DNA of 64,000 bases from Dickeya poaceiphila. GTDB lineage: Bacteria > Pseudomonadota > Gammaproteobacteria > Enterobacterales > Enterobacteriaceae. Shown piece after piece: positions 37,945 through 47,645 of the stretch (positions are counted from its first letter, which is position 1; each line of letters starts with the position of its first letter). The notes under the pieces were generated by a model. The model had not been told where the DNA came from and ran no database searches. It saw only the letters and a list, made by a program, of their open reading frames with translations. The stretch is taken from contig NZ_CP042220.2 in NCBI RefSeq assembly GCF_007858975.2, positions 1,550,001 through 1,614,000 of the forward strand, written 5' to 3'. The position numbers and the translations under genes were made by a program.

Positions 37945-38900
37945 TGAGTGATCTGAAGGCGTTTAACAATCCTGCTTATGAGACGCAGTCACTTAACTCG
38001 CTGAAACGGGATGTTTCAAGTCATCCTCAGAGTCGGGAAGGTATTCGTGCTGTCGCTAAACAGTTGGAAGGCGTCTTCGTGCAGATGATGATGAAAAGTA
38101 TGCGTGATGCCTTGCCACAGGATGGCCTGTTCAGTAGCGATCAGACTCGTATGCTTACATCAATGTATGATCAGCAGCTTGCTCAGCAGATGTCATCGGG
38201 TAAAGGGCTGGGATTAGCCTCAATGATCGAGAAGCAAATGACGGGAAAAGGGATTGTCGGTACTGAGCCAGAAGCGACTTCACCTGTGCCCTTTAAGCCG
38301 GATAGCCAGTTGGCTCGGACCATGCCGGCATTTGCTTTGGAGCAGATGGTTCGCAAAGCGATGCCAGCATTGCCGGAAAAAACAGCAGCATTACCGATGG
38401 GGAGTGCTGAGTTTATTTCCCGACTGTCGGTACCGGCGATGTTGGTTAGTCAGCAAAGCGGTATTCCACACCATTTAATTATGGCTCAGGCTGCGCTTGA
38501 ATCTGGGTGGGGACAGCGCGAAATTCCTACTGCTGATGGACGTTCAAGTCATAATATTTTTGGCATAAAGGCAGGCAGCAATTGGGATGGCCCGGTAACA
38601 GAAGTTACTACGACGGAATACGAGCAAGGTGTTGCCAAAAAGGTCAAAGCGGCGTTCCGTGTGTATAGTTCCTATTTGGAAGCGTTGAATGACTACGCCA
38701 AGTTGCTGACGCAAAACCCGCGCTATGCGGGTGTTTCTGCTGCTGCAACCGCGGAACAGGCTGCGGTTGCTTTACAACAAGCCGGGTATGCGACTGATCC
38801 GGCTTATGCGAAGAAACTGGTAAGTATGATTCAGCATATGAAAAATTCAGGTGAAAAGGCGGTTCAGGCGTATACACATGATCTGAGCGGTATTTTCTAA
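37944..38900 (+). CDS. flgJ: Rod cap and peptidoglycan hydrolase FlgJ
   Basis: A 318-residue two-domain protein. The N-terminal half (about 1-100) is the rod-capping part: AKQLEGVFVQMMMKSMRDAL, FSSDQTRMLTSMYDQQLAQ. The C-terminal half (about 155-310) is a glucosaminidase: IMAQAALESGWGQREIPTA with the catalytic Glu, SHNIFGIKAGSNW, AFRVYSSYLEALNDYAKLL. It opens the wall for the rod. It ends the flgB-J operon; flgK has its own sigma28 promoter seven bases later. Confidence 0.96.
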   Translation: MSDLKAFNNPAYETQSLNSLKRDVSSHPQSREGIRAVAKQLEGVFVQMMMKSMRDALPQDGLFSSDQTRMLTSMYDQQLAQQMSSGKGLGLASMIEKQMTGKGIVGTEPEATSPVPFKPDSQLARTMPAFALEQMVRKAMPALPEKTAALPMGSAEFISRLSVPAMLVSQQSGIPHHLIMAQAALESGWGQREIPTADGRSSHNIFGIKAGSNWDGPVTEVTTTEYEQGVAKKVKAAFRVYSSYLEALNDYAKLLTQNPRYAGVSAAATAEQAAVALQQAGYATDPAYAKKLVSMIQHMKNSGEKAVQAYTHDLSGIF

Positions 38901-38906
38901 TTTTAT

Positions 38907-38933
38907 TCAAGTTTTCAGCCTGCCTGCCGATAG
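38907..38933 (+). promoter_or_regulatory. Sigma28 promoter of flgKL
   Basis: TCAAGTTT, 11 bases, GCCGATAG fits the FliA consensus. It starts seven bases past the flgJ stop and about 95 bases before the flgK ATG. Confidence 0.8.
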
Positions 38934-39027
38934 ATATAAAAGTTAATTTATAACGACGATATATTTTTGTGCCTGGCAATAGGTTGTTCGCTGTCTGTGC
39001 ATAAGTAAGAGTAAAAAGGAACCCAGC

Positions 39028-40950
39028 ATGTCCAATTTGATTAACACCGGAATGAGTGGTTTGAGTGCTGCACAGGCGGCACTGAGCACTGTCAGTAACA
39101 ACATCAGTAATCAGGCTGTTACAGGATATAGTCGTCAAAATGCATTGTTGGCACAGAACAACGGTACCAACCTCTCCGCCGGTTACATTGGCAACGGGGT
39201 AACCGTTGTCAGCATCAATCGTGATTACAATGATTTTATTGCTAAACAGCTACGTGCAGCTCAGACGACAAGCAGCTCAACGACTTCTTATTACGAGCAA
39301 ATTTCAAAAATTGATAATCTGTTGTCGAGCAGTTCATCTAGTCTGTCTACCACGATTCAAGACTTCTTCAAAAACCTGCAGAACTTGACCAGTAATTCTA
39401 GCGACTCTTCTGTACGTCAAACTGTGCTGGGTAAAGCAAATGCTTTGGTCAACCAGTTCAAAATCACTGACCAATATCTGCGTGATATGGATAGCAACAT
39501 CAATGGAGAAATTTCCGTTACTGTCTCACAGATTAATACGTTCGCTCAGCAGATAGCTAATATCAACGACCAGATTGTGCGTCTGAAAGGCGCTAATAAT
39601 GGCGCAGCGCCAAATGATTTGCTGGATCAGCGTGACGTACTGGTTGATGGGCTTAACAAATTGGTCGGCATAGATGTGGCAGTTCAAGATGGTGATGTTT
39701 ACAACATCTCACTGAAGAATGGCCTGACTCTTGTTCAGGGGAAAAGCTTCAATACGTTTGCTGCTACGCCATCCAGTACAGACCCAACTCGTACGACCGT
39801 TTCTTACAACGATGCGATTGCTGGTTTGAGTGAAGTAAAAGAGAGCACTATTACTGGCGGCTCTCTTGGCGGGTTGCTGAATTTCCGTACCAGTACACTG
39901 GATAGCGCCCGTAACCAGTTAGGTCAGATGGCGTTGGCATTTACTGATGCTTTCAATAATCAGCACAAAGCAGGGTTCGACTTGAATAATGCTCAAGGTG
40001 GTGATTTCTTTGGTGTTGGTTCGTCTGTCACGTTGAAAAGCGCCAAAAATACCTCTGCTGCCGAGTTGACCTCTTCCTATCTGAGTGATACTTACTCGCT
40101 GCAGTACAATGGTACGTCCTGGAGCGTTACTCGGTCTGATGGTACAACGGCAAGTTCAACTCTGTCTGGTTCTGGCCTAACCTTTGATGGTTTCACTATC
40201 GGTATATCCGGTGCGGCTGCTTCAGGTGATACTTTTAGCCTCAAAGTATCACCTGGACAGTCATCAATTTCACAAACCGCACCGACAGGCACAACATCTG
40301 CAGCATCGCTCTCACGAAATGATAACAACTACATTAAGGCTAGTGATTATAGCGTTACATTTGTTGGCCCATCTGCCAATAACTGGTCAGTAAAACGCTT
40401 GTCGGATGGGGCTGACTTGTCCTCCTCGGCAACGTATACCGCAGCAAGCGGTTCGACGCCTGCCAGTTTGATTTTTGATGGCATGAAACTTGATATCACA
40501 GGGACACCATTAGCTGACGAGCAGTTTACTGTCAAAGGCGTTCGTGATGTTGTGGTAAATATGTCAGTGAAAATCACAGATTCATCGAAGATTGCCGCTG
40601 CAGGTGCTTCGCTGACATCAGCTGGCGGTGGGGTTAGTGATAACACAAATGCTAAAGCATTGTTAAACTTACAGACTGCTAAAGTGGTCGAAAACAAATC
40701 CAGTATCAGTCAGGCGTATGCCAGTCTGGTCGGTGATATTGGTAACAAAACCAGTACCGCTAAGGTTACTGATACTTCGCAGAAGAACGTGGTATCACAA
40801 TTGACCACAGAGCAGCAATCTGTATCCGGCGTCAACCTAAACGAAGAGTACGGCGATTTGATTCGTTTTCAGCAATATTACATGGCAAATGCCAAGGTAA
40901 TCCAGACTGCTTCGACGATCTTTGATGCTTTGTTGGCAATCCGTAGTTAA
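39028..40950 (+). CDS. flgK: Hook-filament junction protein FlgK, enlarged by a duplicated domain
   Basis: A 640-residue protein, about 90 longer than E. coli FlgK (547). The ends are conserved: MSNLINTGMSGLSAAQAALS, NNISNQAVTGYSRQ, and at the C-terminus VSGVNLNEEYGDLIRFQQYY. The extra length is in the middle: residues about 350-412 (YSLQYNGTSWSVTRSDGTTA ... LTFDGFTIGISG) and 438-512 (YSVTFVGPSANNWSVKRLSD ... LIFDGMKLDITG) look like two copies of one surface domain that E. coli has once. It joins hook and filament with FlgL, with FlgN as chaperone. Confidence 0.95.
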   Translation: MSNLINTGMSGLSAAQAALSTVSNNISNQAVTGYSRQNALLAQNNGTNLSAGYIGNGVTVVSINRDYNDFIAKQLRAAQTTSSSTTSYYEQISKIDNLLSSSSSSLSTTIQDFFKNLQNLTSNSSDSSVRQTVLGKANALVNQFKITDQYLRDMDSNINGEISVTVSQINTFAQQIANINDQIVRLKGANNGAAPNDLLDQRDVLVDGLNKLVGIDVAVQDGDVYNISLKNGLTLVQGKSFNTFAATPSSTDPTRTTVSYNDAIAGLSEVKESTITGGSLGGLLNFRTSTLDSARNQLGQMALAFTDAFNNQHKAGFDLNNAQGGDFFGVGSSVTLKSAKNTSAAELTSSYLSDTYSLQYNGTSWSVTRSDGTTASSTLSGSGLTFDGFTIGISGAAASGDTFSLKVSPGQSSISQTAPTGTTSAASLSRNDNNYIKASDYSVTFVGPSANNWSVKRLSDGADLSSSATYTAASGSTPASLIFDGMKLDITGTPLADEQFTVKGVRDVVVNMSVKITDSSKIAAAGASLTSAGGGVSDNTNAKALLNLQTAKVVENKSSISQAYASLVGDIGNKTSTAKVTDTSQKNVVSQLTTEQQSVSGVNLNEEYGDLIRFQQYYMANAKVIQTASTIFDALLAIRS

Positions 40951-40983
40951 GTTTGTGACGGTAAAAATAGTAAGGAATAAGTT

Positions 40984-41913
40984 ATGCGACTGAGTACCAG
41001 TATTATTTTTCAGCAGGGTATGCAAGGCGTCACAGACGGGTTATCAAATTTTAGCAAGACGGGCCAGCAGCTAGCGAGTAATACACGGGTGCTAAACCCG
41101 TCTGATGACCCGATCGCGGCCTCCAAGGCTGTGATGGTGAACCAGGCTCAGGCTCAGAACGATCAATATACCTTGGCTCGTACTTTTGCCCAGAACGGTA
41201 TGAATAGTGAGTTATCCGTTTTGACCAACGTAGTCACTGCATTGACGAGTGCTAGTACGACGTTGTTGAGCGCTGATGGTACTAAGAATGATAATGATCG
41301 CCAGCTTATCGCAACATCTCTGCGCGGCCTTAAATCTCAGTTACTCAATCTGGCGAACAGTACAGACGGTAATGGTAGTTATATTTTCGGTGGCTATAAG
41401 ACTGATTCCCAGCCATTCGTTACTAATGCTGCTGGCACCGTTAGTTATGTTGGGGGCACTCAGGCCATTTCTCAACAGGTGGATGCAGACCGTGTCATGG
41501 CGGTTGGACATGTCGGTACTGATGTATTCAATAATGCAAGTGGTACGGCAGACATTTTCAGTGCTTTGGATACAGCTATCACTGCATTGGAGACTCCATT
41601 AGATGGTGCTAGCGATGCAGTTAAGAGCGCTAACACAGCATCAGTGAATGCTGCTAGCCTGGGCCTGAAAAGTTCGCTGACCAATGTATCCTCCGCACAG
41701 GCAACACTTGGTGTTCAATTGCAGGAAATTGATACGTTGGATAGTATCGGTACTGATCGTAGTGCCGCTAACAAGCAAACGCTAAGCGATCTGGTTGATA
41801 TTGATATGGTTGCGACTATCTCGACTTACTTGATGCAACAGCAGTCTCTGCAGGCATCATACAAAGCGTTTATTGATATGCAAAACATTTCGTTATTCCA
41901 ACTGAATAAATAA
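40984..41913 (+). CDS. flgL: Hook-filament junction protein FlgL
   Basis: A 309-residue protein: MRLSTSIIFQQGMQGVTDGL, then NTRVLNPSDDPIAASKAVMV with its flagellin-like DDP(I)A motif, a surface domain, and a C-terminal coil ending QASYKAFIDMQNISLFQLNK. It follows flgK by 33 bases and ends before a strong terminator. IS copy 1 begins 132 bases downstream. Confidence 0.96.
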   Translation: MRLSTSIIFQQGMQGVTDGLSNFSKTGQQLASNTRVLNPSDDPIAASKAVMVNQAQAQNDQYTLARTFAQNGMNSELSVLTNVVTALTSASTTLLSADGTKNDNDRQLIATSLRGLKSQLLNLANSTDGNGSYIFGGYKTDSQPFVTNAAGTVSYVGGTQAISQQVDADRVMAVGHVGTDVFNNASGTADIFSALDTAITALETPLDGASDAVKSANTASVNAASLGLKSSLTNVSSAQATLGVQLQEIDTLDSIGTDRSAANKQTLSDLVDIDMVATISTYLMQQQSLQASYKAFIDMQNISLFQLNK

Positions 41914-41966
41914 GGTGGAGTAACGTACCAGTATTTGGATGCGCTTAAACCGGGCGTATTCTTTTT

Positions 41967-42006
41967 AGCATGTCATCCTTTATAAGATGACATGCTTTTT
42001 TTTTTT
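41967..42006 (+). terminator. Strong terminator after flgL
   Basis: AGCATGTCATC, an 8-base loop and GATGACATGCT form a perfect 11-base stem followed by eleven T. It ends flgKL and may once have been shared with the convergent fliR operon, from which the IS now separates it. Confidence 0.9.
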
Positions 42007-42074
42007 GAGGGAGGTTGTGCATTTTTGAGCGCGTGTGACCTGCTCTGACCTGCCCCCAGTATTAAACACAATAA

Positions 42075-42908
42075 TCAGTTAGTAATGTCGGTTGATTTAC
42101 TCCCGTATTCTCCGTTTCGCCATCCCGCTGCAAACTCTGAAGGGGTCTGATAATTCAACGAAGAATGAGGCCGACATTCGCTATAGTCCTGCCGCCATGC
42201 GCTTATAATTTCTTTTGCATGAACAACATCGTGGAACCAGTGCTCATTCAGGCATTCATCGCGAAAACGACCATTAAAACTCTCAATAAAGCCATTCTGT
42301 GTCGGCTTGCCCGGCTGAATAAGCCGCAACTCAACATTATGTTCAAAGGCCCACTGATCCAGCGCACGGCAGGTAAACTCAGGCCCCTGATCTGTTCTTA
42401 TCGTCGCCGGATAGCCACGAAACAGCGCAACGCTGTCCAGAATGCGTGATACCTGAACGCCTGTAATCCCGAAAGCAACGCTGATCGTCAGATACTCCTT
42501 CGTGAAATCATCAACGCAGGTCAGGCATTTAATCCGGCGACCACTGGCCAGCGCATCCATGACAAAATCTATTGACCACGTCAGGTTGGGACCTGCCGGA
42601 CGCAACAGCGGAAGCCGCTCAGTTGCCAGCCCCTTACGGCGCCGTCTGCGTTTTACGCCCAGGCCATTGAGATGATAAATGCGGTAGACCCGTTTGTGGT
42701 TAACGCAAAGGCTTTCACGACGCAGAAGCTGCCAGATACGCCGGTAACCGAAACGTCGGCGTTCCATTGCTAGTTCGGTGATACGTGCAGACAGATACGC
42801 ATCAGTAGCCGGGCGGTGCGCATCATATCGGCAGGTCGACAGGGACAAACCTGTCAGCCTGCAGGCACGCCGTTGCGACAGACCTGTCGCTTTGCACATC
42901 ACTGTCAC
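42075..42908 (-). CDS. IS3-family transposase OrfB (DDE integrase), copy 1
   Basis: A 277-residue frame. It has the HTH_21-like N-terminal part ([19 protein letters not shown]) and an rve catalytic core with Asp in [15 protein letters not shown], Asp in IRTDQGPEF and Glu in [20 protein letters not shown]. The listed start is a GTG; the frame is open further upstream ([13 protein letters not shown]) past the end of orfA, so the active form is probably an OrfAB fusion made by -1 frameshifting near CCGAAAG. All three acidic residues are intact. Confidence 0.9.
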   Translation of the reverse strand: MTVMCKATGLSQRRACRLTGLSLSTCRYDAHRPATDAYLSARITELAMERRRFGYRRIWQLLRRESLCVNHKRVYRIYHLNGLGVKRRRRRKGLATERLPLLRPAGPNLTWSIDFVMDALASGRRIKCLTCVDDFTKEYLTISVAFGITGVQVSRILDSVALFRGYPATIRTDQGPEFTCRALDQWAFEHNVELRLIQPGKPTQNGFIESFNGRFRDECLNEHWFHDVVHAKEIISAWRQDYSECRPHSSLNYQTPSEFAAGWRNGEYGSKSTDITN

Positions 42909-42931
42909 GGCTTCCCGCTTCTGGTCTGTCG

Positions 42932-43195
42932 TCAGTACTTTCGGCCCAGAGCCACCTGTAGTGCCTCTTTATCCAGCATGGCTTCGACGAGCAGCTTCTT
43001 GAGGCGGGCGTTCTCTTCTTCAAGTGACTTAAGCCTTTTTACTTCAGGTAATTCCATGCCACCAAACTTCTTACGCCACGTATAAAAGGTGGCGTCGGAG
43101 ATGGCGTACTTACGGCAAAGTTCGCGGGCGGAAACACCCGCCTCGGCTTCGCGAAGAATATTGATGATCTGTTCGTCGGAAAAACGCTTCTTCAT
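42932..43195 (-). CDS. IS3-family OrfA (helix-turn-helix), copy 1
   Basis: An 87-residue protein: [20 protein letters not shown], then a helix-turn-helix ([20 protein letters not shown]) and a leucine zipper ([20 protein letters not shown]). It binds the IS ends and joins OrfB by frameshifting. Copy 1 is full length. Confidence 0.9.
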   Translation of the reverse strand: MKKRFSDEQIINILREAEAGVSARELCRKYAISDATFYTWRKKFGGMELPEVKRLKSLEEENARLKKLLVEAMLDKEALQVALGRKY

Positions 43196-43309
43196 GGTGA
43201 TGTCCTCGTGTGACTAATGAAGACATTACTAACATCGGTGTGTGTTAATCAACGGGGAGCAGGTCAGCGATGCATACATTATGAGCAGAATAAGTTCAGA
43301 GAATAGTTA

Positions 43310-44092
43310 TTATCCTAAAAAGCGACTTAGTAAATCAGCCAGCAGGTCATAGGTTTCGCCAAACAGTTTTTCGGTGTAAGGCGAGATGAGGAAGATCAGG
43401 AAACCTACGGTAATGATCCCAGCAAAAAGAGTAATGGGAAAACCGATAGCAAAGATGGTCAACTGCGGTGCGAGCCGGCTTAATAATCCGAGCGCCATAT
43501 TAATGGCCAACAATAATGTGATAAGCGGCATAGCAAGCATTAGCCCATTAGAAAAGATTTTGCCTCCTGCTCCAGCCAGAGCCACAAACATGTTGCTGCT
43601 GACAGGTTCTGCGCCGATAGGGATCGTATGAAAACTGTCAACCAGCAGTGAAATTAGCCAGAGATGCCCGTTCATAGTCAGAAAAAGTAATAGTGCCAGG
43701 AGATTCATGAATCTGGCAATAACCGGCATATTAGGACCACCACTAGGATCAAAGAACGTAGCGAACGAAAGGCCCATTTGCAGGCCGATAACTTCGCCAG
43801 CCAGTCGAACTGCAGCAAATGCCAGCTGCATGGTGAAACCCAGCATTACTCCTATCAATATTTGCTGAAACAGCATCCAGATACCGGCCGCAGAAAAAAT
43901 GGGAATTGAGGTAGGCGGGATGCCTGGGGTAATGACGATGGTAATCAGTATTCCCAAGCCAATCTTTACTCTGCGCGTAATAGCGCGTTCGCTAAAGATT
44001 GGCGCAGTGCTAATCAGTGCCAGTATTCTGACCAGTGGCCAGAAAAACTGGCTGAACCAACCAATCATGTCGATACTGTTGAGGGTGACCAT
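43310..44092 (-). CDS. fliR: Flagellar export gate protein FliR
   Basis: A 260-residue inner-membrane protein with about six hydrophobic segments ([53 protein letters not shown]). With FliP and FliQ it forms the helical core of the export gate. Three bases separate it from fliQ. It is the last gene of the fliF..fliR direction, and transcripts that pass its end run straight into IS copy 1, which has the same orientation. Confidence 0.95.
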   Translation of the reverse strand: MVTLNSIDMIGWFSQFFWPLVRILALISTAPIFSERAITRRVKIGLGILITIVITPGIPPTSIPIFSAAGIWMLFQQILIGVMLGFTMQLAFAAVRLAGEVIGLQMGLSFATFFDPSGGPNMPVIARFMNLLALLLFLTMNGHLWLISLLVDSFHTIPIGAEPVSSNMFVALAGAGGKIFSNGLMLAMPLITLLLAINMALGLLSRLAPQLTIFAIGFPITLFAGIITVGFLIFLISPYTEKLFGETYDLLADLLSRFLG

Positions 44093-44094
44093 AT

Positions 44095-44364
44095 CTATCC
44101 AATCATATTGGGAAATTGGCTGAACATCGTACGCATATAGTCAAGAATGACACCAAGCATCCAAGGGCCGGCAACTACCAGTGTGAAGAATACCGTTAGC
44201 ACCTTGGGAATGAATGACAGGGTCATTTCGTTAATTTGTGTGGCTGCTTGAAGCAGGCTGATAATCAAACCACTGACCAGTGCGGCGACAAGGGGAGGGC
44301 CTGCCAGCATCAGCGCTATTTTCATTGCTTCATAGCCTAAAGCCATGACAGATTCAGGAGTCAT
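44095..44364 (-). CDS. fliQ: Flagellar export gate protein FliQ
   Basis: An 89-residue protein, [20 protein letters not shown], with two membrane helices that form the second from [20 protein letters not shown]. Length and sequence equal E. coli FliQ. It packs around FliP in the export gate. Confidence 0.96.
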   Translation of the reverse strand: MTPESVMALGYEAMKIALMLAGPPLVAALVSGLIISLLQAATQINEMTLSFIPKVLTVFFTLVVAGPWMLGVILDYMRTMFSQFPNMIG

Positions 44365-44403
44365 AGAGGCGTTCCTCTGATGTGGTGACGATATTCGTAC
44401 CGA

Positions 44404-45180
44404 CTAAGTATAGAAACTCTGGGCTAACGACCCTAGCAACAATTGCCATCCGTCGACCAGCACGAAAAGCATCAACTTGAATGGTAGCGAGATAGTTGCT
44501 GGGGGAACCATCATCATACCCAGCGCCATCAGCACGCTTGCTACAACCAGATCGATCAACAGGAAAGGAATAAAAATCGTAAAACCAATCTGAAAGGCGG
44601 TTTTCAGTTCGCTGGTAACATAAGCTGGTACCAGCACCCTCATTGGCACAGCTTCAGGACCTTGCAGTGAAGGAATTTTCGCCAACCGGGTAAACAGAGC
44701 CAAGTCTGCTTCCCGAGTTTGTCGTAGCATAAATTCACGCAGTGGCTGAGCTCCTTTATCAACAGCCACTTCCATACTAATTTTATCCTCACTGAATGGG
44801 CGATAAGCCTCATCATAAATGCGGTTAAGTACAGGAGACATTATGAAAAAAGTCAGGAACAGGCTTAATCCCAGCAGTACCTGATTAGGTGGAGCCGTGG
44901 GCGTACCCAAAGCGTTACGCAGCAGACTCAGCACAATGATTATGCGGGTAAAACAGGTCATCATCAGTAATACTGCTGGAATAAAACTCAGCGAAGTGAT
45001 GAAGACTAGTGTCTGAATGGGTAACGACCAGCTCTGCCCACCGTTGGCCAACGGTTGACTGACAATACTTGGCAATTGCGCCAGTGCGTGAGGCGTAATC
45101 AATAATAGAACGAGAACTACAGGGTAGCGAAGCAGACGGAACCATGCAGATAAAGAGGTTGAACGCAGAGGGGTACTCAT
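44404..45180 (-). CDS. fliP: Flagellar export gate protein FliP
   Basis: A 258-residue protein with a cleavable signal ([13 protein letters not shown]), unusual for an inner-membrane protein but typical of FliP. Family motifs are [40 protein letters not shown] and the C-terminal [20 protein letters not shown]. Five copies make the gate core. Its start overlaps the fliO stop. Confidence 0.96.
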   Translation of the reverse strand: MSTPLRSTSLSAWFRLLRYPVVLVLLLITPHALAQLPSIVSQPLANGGQSWSLPIQTLVFITSLSFIPAVLLMMTCFTRIIIVLSLLRNALGTPTAPPNQVLLGLSLFLTFFIMSPVLNRIYDEAYRPFSEDKISMEVAVDKGAQPLREFMLRQTREADLALFTRLAKIPSLQGPEAVPMRVLVPAYVTSELKTAFQIGFTIFIPFLLIDLVVASVLMALGMMMVPPATISLPFKLMLFVLVDGWQLLLGSLAQSFYT

Positions 45181-45593
45181 TCGGTTTTTTCCGGACGTTT
45201 GGTCGCTTTCTTTAGAAACTGAAGAAAATCGGCTGGCGCAAGTTTTTCTGCCGATTCAGCATTGCCAACAGGGCGCGCGGGGAGAGTGTGCAGATGGGTT
45301 ATCTGTTGTGCCGTCACCCCTAATACGAGCCAGGTATCATCAATTTCCACGATCACAATACGCTCGCGCTGCCCGACCGGACACGCTGATACCGTTTTAA
45401 TGACATTACTACTTTTTATTTGTGGGGCAATACCCAGTTTTCGTAATAGCCAGGCTACTAGCAATATCAGCAGCAAGACGCCACACAAGGCGGTACCAAT
45501 TTGTGACAATAGAACACCACCAGAAATAACGGATTCAGCAGCCATAGGCGGCTGCTGAATCGTGGAGACGGCTTGCTGTGTGGCTTGTGCCAT
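45177..45593 (-). CDS. fliO: Flagellar assembly protein FliO
   Basis: A 138-residue protein with one membrane helix ([20 protein letters not shown]) followed by a small beta domain ([20 protein letters not shown]) and a charged tail. FliO helps assemble the FliP ring. It is coupled to fliN by TAATG and to fliP by a 4-base overlap. Confidence 0.93.
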   Translation of the reverse strand: MAQATQQAVSTIQQPPMAAESVISGGVLLSQIGTALCGVLLLILLVAWLLRKLGIAPQIKSSNVIKTVSACPVGQRERIVIVEIDDTWLVLGVTAQQITHLHTLPARPVGNAESAEKLAPADFLQFLKKATKRPEKTE

Positions 45594-46009
45594 TACCGGC
45601 CTAACCTGCGCATACGTTCTGATGGTGTAATAATATCGGTAATGCGCACACCATACTTGTCGGAGACAACAACCACTTCACCCTGAGCAATCAGATATCC
45701 GTTAATCATTATATCCAGAGGTTCACCTGCAAGGCCATCCAATGCTACTACGGAACCCTGCGACAAACGTAGCAGTTCTTTAATAGTCATTTTAGTACGG
45801 CCTAGCTCCACAGTTAGCTTAACCGGGATATCTAGAATAAGATCAATATCTTGCATTGAACCTTGAGTGTCTTGTACATCAAAGTTTTTGAAGATACCTT
45901 CGGTACTGCTTTGCGTGCTTTTTTCTGCCGACTGCTGCTCGTTAAATGCATCAGCCCACAGATCGTCCACGGAATCCGTTTCTTCGGACGGTTTCTTGAT
46001 GTCACTCAT
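45593..46009 (-). CDS. fliN: Motor switch protein FliN
   Basis: A 138-residue switch protein. An acidic, flexible N-terminus precedes the SPOA domain (about 55-138: LILDIPVKLTVELGRTKMTI, GEPLDIMINGYLIAQGEVVV, IITPSERMRRLGR). It makes the bottom of the C-ring and docks FliH. Eight bases overlap fliM. Confidence 0.96.
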   Translation of the reverse strand: MSDIKKPSEETDSVDDLWADAFNEQQSAEKSTQSSTEGIFKNFDVQDTQGSMQDIDLILDIPVKLTVELGRTKMTIKELLRLSQGSVVALDGLAGEPLDIMINGYLIAQGEVVVVSDKYGVRITDIITPSERMRRLGR

Positions 46010-47018
46010 TGAGCGGTTCCTCGTTATTCAGAGAATTTAAAATGGGGTTAATCAAGTGTTCAACACGCAAGGCATACTGACCATCTAGAGTACCGTATTG
46101 ACATGTCAACACAGGTACGCCGTCAACATGGGCCACCAGGCGTTCAGGTTTATCAATCGGCAAAATATCTCCGGGTTTGAGTTTCAAAACCTTTGACAGT
46201 CGAACCGGAATATCAACAAAGTTGGCAACTAGCTCCAGCTCTGAATGCTGCACTTGTTTTGCCAATGTTTCACGCCAATGCTGGTCTTCCTGCTGTGAAT
46301 TTTCAAGTGGCGGGTTGGCCAGTAATTCGCGTAAAGGTTCAATCATGGAGAATGGGATGCAAATGCTGAACTCACCAGTCAATGTCCCGATTTCCAAATG
46401 GAAAGGTGTTGTCACCACGATATCATTCGGTGATGTAGTGATGTTGGTGAATTTCACCTGCATTTCTGAACGCACGTATTCCACATCAAGCTTGTAAATT
46501 GCGTTCCAAGCGTCGCTGTAGGCTTCAAGTGCCAGTTTTAGCATTCGACGCACAACACGTTGCTCGGTGTGCGTAAATTCGCGGCCTTCAACCTTGGTAG
46601 GAAAGCGACCATCACCGCCGAACAGGTTGTCCACGGCAATAAAAACCAGACTGGGTGAAAACACGAACAGTGCGGTACCGCGCAATGGTTTCAGATGTAT
46701 CAAATTGAGGTTAGTTGGAACCGGCAGGTTACGCGCAAACTCATGATACGGCTGAATCTTGATTGCACCAACAGTGATATCCGGACTACGGCGAAGCAGG
46801 TTGAACAGCCCCATACGAAACTGACGTGCAAAACGCTCGTTGATGATCTCCAGTGCCTGCAACCGCTCACGAATGACACGTCGCTGTGTATTGGGATCGT
46901 AGGGTTTAACATCCCCGTCTTTCTGCGAAGCAGCGTTGCTGGCATCAGCGCTACTATCGCCACTGTCACCGTTTAGCAGAGCATCAATCTCTGCCTGTGA
47001 AAGAATGCTGTCACCCAT
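46002..47018 (-). CDS. fliM: Motor switch protein FliM
   Basis: A 338-residue protein. The N-terminal LSQAEIDALLNGDS is the CheY-P binding helix. The middle domain (about 50-230) binds FliG, with RFARQFRMGLFNLLRRSPDI and the GGDGRFPTKVEGREFT loop. The C-terminal SPOA domain pairs with FliN. The order fliM-fliN-fliO is standard. Confidence 0.96.
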   Translation of the reverse strand: MGDSILSQAEIDALLNGDSGDSSADASNAASQKDGDVKPYDPNTQRRVIRERLQALEIINERFARQFRMGLFNLLRRSPDITVGAIKIQPYHEFARNLPVPTNLNLIHLKPLRGTALFVFSPSLVFIAVDNLFGGDGRFPTKVEGREFTHTEQRVVRRMLKLALEAYSDAWNAIYKLDVEYVRSEMQVKFTNITTSPNDIVVTTPFHLEIGTLTGEFSICIPFSMIEPLRELLANPPLENSQQEDQHWRETLAKQVQHSELELVANFVDIPVRLSKVLKLKPGDILPIDKPERLVAHVDGVPVLTCQYGTLDGQYALRVEHLINPILNSLNNEEPLNE

Positions 47019-47023
47019 AGTGA

Positions 47024-47512
47024 TTACCGCAAAATGAAAGCAGTGAACAGGACATCGCTGACTACCTGATTAGGTTGTCCGGGAACCAGCGGTGGGCTTA
47101 ATACCTGCTTGATTTCTTCAACCAGCTTTTGCTTGCCTTGTTCCGTTGCCAGAACAGACGAACTCTGACGAGAAAACAACATAATCAAACGACTTCGAAT
47201 TTCTGGCAGATAGTTGGTCAGGCGCGTACGGGTCGCTTCATCCGGCAGTCGTAGGGTAATACCCACATACAACACCCTATCCGGATTATTATCTGCAGAC
47301 AACAGGTTAACGGTGAATGTATCCAAAGGCATGAATACCGGCGCAGGCGGCGGAGGTGGCTCGCTGGACACCGTTTCGGCTTTCTTATGATTCAAGAACC
47401 ACCAGCCAGCACCTGCAGCAGCAGTGGCTGCCAGGGCTATAACAATCAAGAGTATCAGCCAGAGGGAGCGCTTCTTACCGCCTGACTGGGCTTTCTTATT
47501 AGACGTAGCCAA
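47024..47512 (-). CDS. fliL: Flagellar basal-body protein FliL
   Basis: A 162-residue protein with one N-terminal membrane helix ([20 protein letters not shown]) after a lysine-rich cytoplasmic tip, a proline-rich linker ([13 protein letters not shown]) and a periplasmic stomatin-like domain. It surrounds and stabilises stators near the motor. fliM follows after five bases. The 133 bases up to fliK hold no gene. Confidence 0.94.
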   Translation of the reverse strand: MATSNKKAQSGGKKRSLWLILLIVIALAATAAAGAGWWFLNHKKAETVSSEPPPPPAPVFMPLDTFTVNLLSADNNPDRVLYVGITLRLPDEATRTRLTNYLPEIRSRLIMLFSRQSSSVLATEQGKQKLVEEIKQVLSPPLVPGQPNQVVSDVLFTAFILR

Positions 47513-47645
47513 TGATATATCCTGTTATTTATCAGTATCTAATGACAAAGTTAGCCATGAGATAAATGCGTGATATCATGATTATCCCGCCTATTCATCG
47601 CTTCAATACAATGAATAAACAATAAAAAAAGCGTTAACTTCTTTA

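Larger units (their letters stand above)
42046..43266 (-). mobile_element. IS3-family element (IS407-like group), copy 1
   Basis: A 1221-base element. The left end TGACCTGCCCCCAGT and right end, read inward, TGACCTGCTCCCCGTT are imperfect inverted repeats. Two overlapping genes on the minus strand encode OrfA and OrfB. It lies between the convergent flgL and fliR, 44 bases past fliR. No clean target duplication: CTC on the left, GCG on the right. A second TGACCTGCTC (42036-42045) directly precedes the left end. The group name is from recall of TGACCTG ends and the OrfA/B sequences. Confidence 0.9.

Noticed and set aside
42823-43023. 66-residue frame between orfA and orfB of the IS
   Set aside because: It lies in the third frame across the frameshift region and is an overlap artefact.
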